A DNA stretch of 46,536 nucleotides, taken from positions 1 to 46,536 of the forward strand of contig CALCZA010000097.1 in the NCBI GenBank assembly GCA_937906475.1, given 5' to 3'. Both the position numbers and the translations under genes were made by a program. The stretch comes from an uncultured bacterium. GTDB lineage: Bacteria; Planctomycetota; UBA1135; UBA2386. Below, in pieces: positions 17,540 through 24,097 of the stretch; positions within the stretch are counted from its first letter, which is position 1, and every line of letters starts with the position of its first letter. The notes below the pieces were generated by a model. That model was not told the DNA's origin. It did not search any database and saw nothing but the letters and a program-made list of their open reading frames with translations.

Positions 17540-18574
17540 TTGGATGCCACAATCTGTCGTCTGATGCGTGATTCTCTGGCTGCTGAGTGTGAGCAAGTCT
17601 TGGTGGTGAAGGACCCTGAGAGCTCTGCCGAAGCGATCGTGGTGGTTCATAGCACCAAGCTGGGGCCGGCCCACGGCGGCATTCGGCGCTGGGCCTACGC
17701 ATCCCACGAGGCGGCGATGGCCGACGTCGTGGCGCTGGCGCGGGCGATGACCCACAAGTGTGCCCTTTGCGAGGTGCCAGCTGGCGGTGGCAAGGCGGTG
17801 ATCCTCGATCATCCTGGACTCGATCGCGAGAGTGCTTACCGCCTCGTTGGGCGAACCGTTGAGCAGTTGGGCGGGGCGTTTTACACCGGGCCCGACGTCA
17901 ACACGACAGCCGCAGATTTGCGATGGGTGGGCGAAGAAACGCGCTTTGTGGCGACCGATGCCGCCGATGGCCCCGGCGACCTGGCGGCGGCGACCGCCGA
18001 TGGCGTGCTCTCGGCGTGGCTCGCACTGGCCGAAGAGTTGGGCGCGCAGCCGTCGGATTTGCACTGCGTCGTGCAGGGACTCGGTGCCGTCGGCATGAGA
18101 TTGTGCGAACGACTGGCGGCGCTCGGCACGCGTTTGTCGGTGTTTGACGTGGTCCCGTCGCGGCTTGAGCACGCGGTTCAGAACTGTGGCGCGACCGCGA
18201 TCTCGTCCGATCAGGTGACACAGACTGCCTGTGACATCTTTTCGCCATGCGCTCTTGGTGGCGTGCTCACCGAACCGGTCGCGGCCTCACTGCCAGCGCG
18301 CGGCGTCTGCGGCGCCGCGAACAACGTGTTCGGCAACGCCGCGGCGGCCGACTCCATGCACCGCCGCTCGGTGCCGGTCGTGCCCGATTTTATCGCCAAC
18401 GCCGGCGCGTTGATCCAGGGCGCGATCTGGAATCTGCAGCGAGAGCGCATCACCCCGGAGCGCCTGCACCGAATCGGCGTGACCACTCGGGAAATCCTGC
18501 AGCGTTCGCGGGCTGTCGATCGCCCGCCATCGCAAGTTGCACTCGAGCTTGCGCGTGAACGTCTGGAGCGCTGA
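17540..18574 (+). CDS. Leu/Val/Phe-type (Glu-dehydrogenase family) amino acid dehydrogenase
   Basis: 344 residues from a TTG at 17540; an in-frame ATG at 17564 is an alternative, but the family's N-terminal helix fits the longer form better. The catalytic domain has KLGPAHGGIRRW, then K73 and K85 (in PAGGGKAVILD) with the 12-residue spacing seen in leucine dehydrogenase, and the GPDVNT motif with the conserved Asp. The Rossmann domain begins near residue 175 (CVVQGLGAVGMRLCERL), with D at the end of the second strand (LSVFDVV), which favours NAD over NADP. Reaction: reversible NAD-dependent deamination of a branched-chain or aromatic amino acid. The exact substrate is uncertain. It is followed 26 bp later by the thioesterase gene. 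Confidence 0.88.
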   Translation: MDATICRLMRDSLAAECEQVLVVKDPESSAEAIVVVHSTKLGPAHGGIRRWAYASHEAAMADVVALARAMTHKCALCEVPAGGGKAVILDHPGLDRESAYRLVGRTVEQLGGAFYTGPDVNTTAADLRWVGEETRFVATDAADGPGDLAAATADGVLSAWLALAEELGAQPSDLHCVVQGLGAVGMRLCERLAALGTRLSVFDVVPSRLEHAVQNCGATAISSDQVTQTACDIFSPCALGGVLTEPVAASLPARGVCGAANNVFGNAAAADSMHRRSVPVVPDFIANAGALIQGAIWNLQRERITPERLHRIGVTTREILQRSRAVDRPPSQVALELARERLER

Positions 18575-18600
18575 CGCGAACGCGTTACCGTTGTTGGTAG

Positions 18601-19032
18601 ATGACTGAGTTCGAAGAACCGGCGCACCGAGTGCGCGTTCGCTATTGCGAGACGGATCGTATGGCTGTTGCCCATCACGGTAGCTACGTCGCGTGGTTTG
18701 AAGAAGCGCGCACGGAGTGGATGCGGCAGCGCGGCCGCACCTATCGCGAAATCGAGGATGCCGGCGACTTGCTGCAGGTTGTCGAGTTCTTGTGCCGCTA
18801 TCACAAATCGGTCGACTACGACGAAATCGTGGCGATTCGCGTGCGGGTGGAGTCGTCGGGGCGTGCCGCGATCGTGCTCGGATACGAAGCGCGGCGCGAG
18901 TCGGATGGCGAAGTCTGCGCCACGGGCAGCACCAAGCTCGCATGCGTCGGCCGTGACGGCAATTTGCGTAGGCTGCCCAAAGAACTCATCGACCAAAGTC
19001 CTGGTAGTTCGAATCGCGACGGCAAGTCCTAG
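18601..19032 (+). CDS. 4HBT hot-dog acyl-CoA thioesterase (YbgC/FadM-like)
   Basis: 143 residues, the usual size. The N-terminal motif RVRYCETDRMAVAHHGSYVAW, followed by FEEARTEWM, is diagnostic: the Asp of ETDRM is the catalytic residue in this subfamily, and the AHHGSYVAWFEEAR helix forms the hot-dog core. The rest gives the five-stranded sheet (LLQVVEFLCRYHKSVDYDEI, ATGSTKLACVG). It should hydrolyse short or aromatic acyl-CoA thioesters in the cytosol. It sits between an amino acid dehydrogenase and a secreted protein, 10 bp before the latter. A link to branched-chain amino acid breakdown is possible but unproven. Confidence 0.9.
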   Translation: MTEFEEPAHRVRVRYCETDRMAVAHHGSYVAWFEEARTEWMRQRGRTYREIEDAGDLLQVVEFLCRYHKSVDYDEIVAIRVRVESSGRAAIVLGYEARRESDGEVCATGSTKLACVGRDGNLRRLPKELIDQSPGSSNRDGKS

Positions 19033-19042
19033 GCGCATACAT

Positions 19043-20398
19043 ATGACGAAGCCGTGGGGGAATTGGCTCTGGTTGGCACCGTCACTACTGCTGGTGCAAG
19101 AGGTGATTGCCCAAGCACCTACCGTCAGCGGCAAGCACTTCACGGTGACCTGTGAAGGTGGCGACGAGCGCATGGCGAAGCAGGCTCTGGGCGTTGTCGA
19201 GCCGGTTTGGTCGCTGGTTTGCGCCGCGTTCGGAATCGAGAAGGCCAAGCCGAAGAAGAAGCTGTCAGTCGTTTTGTATCGCGATGTTGACGGCTACCTC
19301 AAAGCGGACCAGCGGTTGACTGGTGGCATGTTTGGGCCGAACCAGGCGATGTCGCATTGGGCCAGCAAGAGCGCCCACGTCGCGATGCAACCACCGAGCG
19401 ACGATGGCCTTCTCGCCGAGCATGGCCTGCCGCTGCAGACCCAGGTGATGCTTGCGTGGGAGGCGTGCCACATCGTTCGCTTCGAACTCTGTCCCAACTT
19501 TCGTGGCCACCCCGGCTGGTTCCATGACGGCCTGGCCGCGACGACGGCCCAGCAAGCGTTGCGCCAGTTACATCCCAAGATGGGAGAGCAGCCGTTCTTC
19601 ACGCAGCGGTGGTGGCGCGTGCGGCGGTTGGTTGCCGCAGGCGACATGCCGAATGTGCCCGCGTTGTTGGCAGACCGTACCCAAGACCTCGACATGCGCG
19701 ATCGCTACGCGGCGCGCATTGCGTTCTATGAGTTCGTGGCCGCCACGCATCCGGACAAGATGCTGAAGATGGCCAAGGCGGTTCGCGCTACAGGTGCTGG
19801 TTCGGCCTACGCGGGCAAAGTGCAGAGGGTCGCGGATCGCCTGCTGGGATCGCTGGGTGACGAGTTCGTCGCTGACGTCAACAAACGAGCGATCAGGTGG
19901 GACGAACGCATTCGCTCGTTGTGGTTGTTCGGTGATGAGTGGCGGCAACGCGCGTTCGCCAGCAACACCGCGACAGCGTTGGCGGCCAAGACTGTGCCCG
20001 GCGGTGCATTTCACGCGAAGGGCACGGTGTTCATCCACGCCGGCAAGACGCAGCAGATGAACTTCTTGTTCGCGCATTCCGACGCTGGCTTCTATTCGCT
20101 CGCGTTGACGGCTGGGACTGGCTGGAGGCTGTTAGATCATCGCAGCAAAGGCAACGAGCGGCGCGTCGTCAGTCGCGGCAATGAGTCGTCGATGAAGGCC
20201 GGCAAGGACGTGCCGTTCGAGGTGAAGGGCGAGGGCCGCAAGTTGACAATCAAGCTCGCCGACCACAGTTGGAAGGTCGATTTGCCGCGCGATCTGCCCG
20301 AAGAAATGCGTTGGGGCGTCGGGGCGCAAGCTGGTCCGGATGGCTTGCACACGGGTACCTTCGGGATTTGGCGGAACGTCACCGTGACCGGCGGCTAG
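19043..20398 (+). CDS. Secreted gluzincin-like protein with decayed zinc site and C-terminal beta-sandwich domain
   Basis: 451 residues from the ATG at 19043, chosen because it starts a clean signal peptide (WLWLAPSLLLVQEVIAQ); the frame is open upstream only as a shadow of the thioesterase gene. Residues ~30-130 include KKLSVVLYRDVDGYLKADQR, as in planctomycete DUF1570-like peptidases. Where such enzymes have HExxH, this one has WEACH (139-143). An Asp (D162, in GWFHDGLAA) sits where the third ligand Glu is expected, with the same 18-residue spacing. Zinc peptidase activity is therefore unlikely. Residues ~320-450 form a laminin-G or DUF1080-like sandwich (KGTVFIHAGKTQQMNFLFAH...GTFGIWRNVTVTGG), probably for binding. 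The peptidase ancestry is an inference. Confidence 0.65.
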   Translation: MTKPWGNWLWLAPSLLLVQEVIAQAPTVSGKHFTVTCEGGDERMAKQALGVVEPVWSLVCAAFGIEKAKPKKKLSVVLYRDVDGYLKADQRLTGGMFGPNQAMSHWASKSAHVAMQPPSDDGLLAEHGLPLQTQVMLAWEACHIVRFELCPNFRGHPGWFHDGLAATTAQQALRQLHPKMGEQPFFTQRWWRVRRLVAAGDMPNVPALLADRTQDLDMRDRYAARIAFYEFVAATHPDKMLKMAKAVRATGAGSAYAGKVQRVADRLLGSLGDEFVADVNKRAIRWDERIRSLWLFGDEWRQRAFASNTATALAAKTVPGGAFHAKGTVFIHAGKTQQMNFLFAHSDAGFYSLALTAGTGWRLLDHRSKGNERRVVSRGNESSMKAGKDVPFEVKGEGRKLTIKLADHSWKVDLPRDLPEEMRWGVGAQAGPDGLHTGTFGIWRNVTVTGG

Positions 20399-20406
20399 GC
20401 CTCACT

Positions 20407-20728
20407 CTAGTGCGGATTTGCCTGCCTCAGCGTCTCGAGGTGGGGCGCTAGGATCTCCTTTGGCGCGCGGGCGATGCCAGCCTGCGCGTTGCATTGGCTA
20501 CGCACTATGGCCACCTCGTTGCCGCGGAAATCGGCGACCAGCAGTCGCCCGCGTCCGGCCAGCAGTGCCCCGAGGATTTTTTGCGTGCCACTGCGCTAAG
20601 TCACAGTTGCGCGCGGGGAGTTACGGTGTGTTCGGAGGCCTTCGGGTGAGCGTCGCGTTTCGGCCGTGGGCCAAGGCGGTGTTGGCGAGCAATGCGACGG
20701 CAACGAACGTGACGTGGGGGTGCTTCAT
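20407..20728 (-). pseudogene. Remnant of a secreted-protein gene: signal peptide, then out-of-frame C-terminal piece
   Basis: On the minus strand, ATG 20728 begins a good signal peptide (MKHPHVTFVAVALLANTALA) followed by 15 residues and a TAA at 20621. One frame over, 20595-20407 is an open stretch ending in TAG that reads like the real end of a protein, including ALLAGRGRLLVADFRGNEVA and later PKEILAPHLETLRQANPH. The GRGRLLVADFRGNEVAIV part resembles an FG-GAP or propeller blade. The two pieces need a frameshift and a missing middle to be one gene. A run of six A/T bases at 20577-20582 lies within the second piece. This occupies most of the 478-bp gap between the flanking genes. Confidence 0.55.
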
Positions 20729-20876
20729 AGGGCGTTGGATCTGGGTTGGTGCCAGCAACATGCTGGCCCAATGTCCTCACCGGCCGCACGCCTCTCGCAG
20801 GAACGCTATTCATCCCGTAAGTTAGATTTCCTGGCATTCGGGAATCCTCTCCCATCCCGTTCGTAGCCCTCGCTTC

Positions 20877-21398
20877 ATGAATCTGACCCCCGAAGTAGCC
20901 TTCGAGAACAATCGCGAACGCTTGCTGTCGGTCATCTATCTACGGATGGGGCCGAACCTTCGCGTTCGCATGGATCCTGAGGATGTGCTCCAAGAGGTTG
21001 CCATCGAAGCGGTTAACTCCTGGCGGACACTGTCGGCCGAGGAGAACGCTGGTGCTTGGCTAGTGACCCTGGCGCGTCGGAAAGTTGCTCGGATCCTGCG
21101 CGACCAACTGGGAGTTGCGGCGCGCGACCCCCGTCGCGAGCATGCGATCAAGACGGACCTGCCACTCGCCGACCGCCGTTCTGGCCCCGTTACTCATGCC
21201 GATCGCAAAGACCGCCTTGAGTTGTTGGAGCAAGCAATGGAGCGACTGTCCGACAACCATCGTGACGTCATTATGATGATGAAGATCGAGGGCCTGTCCG
21301 CGCGTGAGATTGGCGAACAAATGAACCGCAGTGAGAATGCAGTGCATCTGTTGCTGAGCCGTGCCTTGAAGCGGCTAGCCGAAGAACTGAAGCTGTGA
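20877..21398 (+). CDS. ECF-type RNA polymerase sigma factor
   Basis: 173 residues. Region 2 is at ~14-85: LLSVIYLRMGPNLRVRMDPE, then DVLQEVAIEAVNSW and GAWLVTLARRKVARILRD. Region 4 is at ~118-170: LSDNHRDVIMMMKIEGLSAR, then EIGEQMNRSENAVHLLLSRA, a helix-turn-helix for the -35 element. The linker is short and there is no region 1.1 or region 3, as expected for ECF factors. The R-M-D-P-E-D-V-L-Q-E form of region 2 is typical of the planctomycete ECF groups found next to Ser/Thr kinases. Its last four bases (GTGA) contain the kinase start, so the two are translationally linked. No anti-sigma factor gene is adjacent, so the kinase may control it. Confidence 0.92.
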   Translation: MNLTPEVAFENNRERLLSVIYLRMGPNLRVRMDPEDVLQEVAIEAVNSWRTLSAEENAGAWLVTLARRKVARILRDQLGVAARDPRREHAIKTDLPLADRRSGPVTHADRKDRLELLEQAMERLSDNHRDVIMMMKIEGLSAREIGEQMNRSENAVHLLLSRALKRLAEELKL

Positions 21399-24097
21399 CT
21401 GAACCAACGCGTGATCCGAACAAGGACGCCATGGGCGCTGGGCTTGACTCGGGCGTGCCTGAGATCCCTGATGTTGCGAAGTCGGCGGACGCTGAGAAGT
21501 CGGGCGACCCCGACACGCCGGAATCGGATAGTGCCGACGAACGTTTGGCCCAGGTGCTCAGCGGTTCCATCAGTAACGCTGGCTTGCGCCGCAAACTGCA
21601 AGGCGAGCAGTCCGAAGAAGCCAACGATCTGCTGTCGCGTTTGAACGCGCTCGACTTCGTGCAGCAAGTTGTCGGCGGCCACAGTGAACTGCCAGATCGT
21701 ATCGGCGGCTATGACATTAAGGGCCTGTTGGGTCGCGGCGGTATGGGCATCGTCTACCTCGGTTGGCAAGAAGATCTTGAGCGCGAAGTCGCGCTCAAGG
21801 TGCTGTCGCAGAACTACACGGCCGACCCGACTATGCGGAAGCGCTTTCGCGCCGAAGCGCGGGCGACCGCGGCGCTGCACCACCGTCACATCGTGCCGAT
21901 CTATGACTATGGCGAAGCGCAAGGCATGTTGTTCTTCGCGATGGAGCGGGTCAACGGCCTGAGCCTCGACAAGCACATCTCGTCGGCGCGGCGCGTTGAG
22001 AAGAAGCCGCTGGATATGCTTGATGCCGCCCGTCGATTTGCCGGCGTGGCCGATGCGTTGGGGCTGGCACATCGTCGTCGCTTGCTGCACCGTGACGTCA
22101 AGCCAGGCAACATCATGGTCGGTGAAGATGGCACGTTGGCGCTGACCGACTTTGGTTTAGCCAAGGCGCTCGATCACGAGTCGATGCATTTGACGTCGAA
22201 GGGCGGAGGCTTCCTTGGCACGTTGCATTACGCGTCGCCTGAACAAGCGCTCGGCGGTGAATTGACGCCGGCCAGTGACCTCTATTCGCTCGGGGTCACG
22301 ATGTTCGAATCGGTCACCGGCCACTTGCCGTTGGCCGGCAAGACCACCGAAGCCTTACTGCAGTCGATTCTGCACGGCACGCCCGCGCGATTGCGTGATT
22401 ACGTCAATAAGCCGCCGCGCGACTTCGAAGCGGTGCTCGACAAGTTGCTCGCGCGCGATGCCGACGATCGCTACCAAGATGGCGAAGCCTTGTCGCGCGA
22501 CTTAGTTCGGATTGCGGATGGCGATCCCGTTCGCATTCGTCGGTTGCCGCTACACGTTCGAGTCTGGCGACGAGCGCGTAAGAACCCGGTGCTCGCAAGT
22601 GCGTTGGTGGTGGTGTTTATCTTGATCTTGTCGACGGGCACGTTGGCCGGGGTCTTGAACAAAGAACGAGGTAAGGGGCGCGCCTCGCGTTACCAGGAAA
22701 CCCTCGTCAGCATTGGCAAGGACGTCGGCCGTGAGCGGGGATCTGAGTTTGGTTCGCTACCGTTGCTGCAGGCATTGACGGGTGTCGGTGTGCCAGCGCG
22801 CAATCCCAACGCAGTGATTCTGTCGCGACTGGATGCCGCCCACGATGCGATGCCCGACGACGAACGGGCTCATGAAATGTTGCGGGCCTACATCGAGGAC
22901 CCGCTGCCGCACGCCTCGGAATACCTGCGCGCTGGTCGCGGCTTTGAAGCGTTGCAGTTGTATGACGCCGAGATCCGGCGGGCGACGCTCGAGCACACTA
23001 GTGGCAAGCTCGCGGTCGAGTTGCGGCTGTATCGTTTGTACTTGGCGCGGGCCGTCGCCAATCTGACCGCATCGGTTGGTCGTGCATATGACGCTCGTAT
23101 CGACTTGGCGTTGGCGTCGTACTTGCGACCAGAGGCAGCCTTCTCATTGGCGCTCATCGACGTGCTTGATCTTGTACAGAGTCAGGACGTCGCGGCGGAC
23201 GTTATTGCGTTCCAGAAGAAGTTGACTACCGAGAAGGCGCCGCTCGACCACGTTCGCGCGGTGGGTCTGTTGCTGTGGGCTGCGGCGGGGCAACGTCCGC
23301 ATCTGATGAGCAACATGATGTCGTTCTCGCTCGACTTCGCGCACCGCAGCGCGTTGCATGCGCTGGCTACAGAGTTGCTCGGCGGCGATCTTGATGGTTG
23401 CGGACCTCACGGTGAGACCTCGGGCTTGGCCTCGACGTTCGCGAAGCACGGTCGTACTGCGATGAGCCTATTGGGCGATCCGGCAGCCTTTCGCGAGCAC
23501 GTCAAGCAAGCAAGTCAGGCGATCCAATTGGCGGCGTATCCCGAGTCATCTTTGCAGGGTTGGCGTCACCTGTTGCAGTTGGTGACGCCGCCGAGTCAGC
23601 GTGGTTCGTTACTTGACGAACAGCAGCGGCCCTTGCCTCCCGCCGTGCAATTGTCGGCTTGGCGGGCTTTGACCTCCTTGCGTCCGACTAGCATGCTGAC
23701 GAACTTGTGGCTCGATCGGTTCAATGAGTTTCACCGCCTGCATCCGGGTGAGCCTGGGATCGTGGAAGTTGCCGCCCGCATGCATTCCCTGGCCAACGCA
23801 ATGGAAGCTCTTCAGTGGGCCAATAGCTGGGTGGTTGAGGCGGACGGCGATCCCGATGCGTTGATGTGTCGCTTGAAGGTTCTCGCTCGGATGGGTCGCC
23901 TTTCAGAAGCGCGGGATGATGCCATCGTAATTGCACAGAACTCTCCCAACCAGATTCCGGCGATGCTGCGCATCGTGACTGCGTTTAAGGATGCTGCGCA
24001 GGCCGCTGTGCCCGCGGTCGCCGAAGGCCTGATGTCGATGGCGAGCCAGTTCCAGGTTTTGGTCCAAGAAGCCATGGCGCGCGCGGCAGGACGATGA
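21395..24097 (+). CDS. Transmembrane Ser/Thr protein kinase with long C-terminal helical (TPR-like) region
   Basis: 900 residues from a GTG overlapping the sigma-factor stop. Residues 1-105 are acidic and Ser/Asp-rich. The kinase domain spans ~107-370: glycine loop GRGGMGIVY from G113 region, VALKVL with the ATP-site Lys, catalytic loop HRDVKPGNIM with D234, D252 in DFGLAK, and ASPEQALGGELTPASDLYSLG. All catalytic residues are present. One membrane span lies at ~399-420 (VLASALVVVFILILSTGTLAG). The remaining ~480 residues would be outside and are helical with TPR-like features (AGRGFEALQLYDAEIRRATL). It probably senses something in the periplasm and phosphorylates a cytosolic target; the coupled sigma factor is the natural candidate. 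The stop overlaps the next gene by ATGA. Confidence 0.93.
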   Translation: MTEPTRDPNKDAMGAGLDSGVPEIPDVAKSADAEKSGDPDTPESDSADERLAQVLSGSISNAGLRRKLQGEQSEEANDLLSRLNALDFVQQVVGGHSELPDRIGGYDIKGLLGRGGMGIVYLGWQEDLEREVALKVLSQNYTADPTMRKRFRAEARATAALHHRHIVPIYDYGEAQGMLFFAMERVNGLSLDKHISSARRVEKKPLDMLDAARRFAGVADALGLAHRRRLLHRDVKPGNIMVGEDGTLALTDFGLAKALDHESMHLTSKGGGFLGTLHYASPEQALGGELTPASDLYSLGVTMFESVTGHLPLAGKTTEALLQSILHGTPARLRDYVNKPPRDFEAVLDKLLARDADDRYQDGEALSRDLVRIADGDPVRIRRLPLHVRVWRRARKNPVLASALVVVFILILSTGTLAGVLNKERGKGRASRYQETLVSIGKDVGRERGSEFGSLPLLQALTGVGVPARNPNAVILSRLDAAHDAMPDDERAHEMLRAYIEDPLPHASEYLRAGRGFEALQLYDAEIRRATLEHTSGKLAVELRLYRLYLARAVANLTASVGRAYDARIDLALASYLRPEAAFSLALIDVLDLVQSQDVAADVIAFQKKLTTEKAPLDHVRAVGLLLWAAAGQRPHLMSNMMSFSLDFAHRSALHALATELLGGDLDGCGPHGETSGLASTFAKHGRTAMSLLGDPAAFREHVKQASQAIQLAAYPESSLQGWRHLLQLVTPPSQRGSLLDEQQRPLPPAVQLSAWRALTSLRPTSMLTNLWLDRFNEFHRLHPGEPGIVEVAARMHSLANAMEALQWANSWVVEADGDPDALMCRLKVLARMGRLSEARDDAIVIAQNSPNQIPAMLRIVTAFKDAAQAAVPAVAEGLMSMASQFQVLVQEAMARAAGR

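Noticed and set aside
20418..20825. 135-codon plus-strand open frame upstream of the sigma factor
   Set aside because: Arg/Ala/Cys-rich composition with no domain features; the opposite strand holds fragments that read as real protein.
20729..20876. GGAAC- and CGT-like elements that could be an autoregulated ECF promoter before the sigma gene
   Set aside because: The spacing between them is too short for an ECF promoter and such short motifs are expected by chance.
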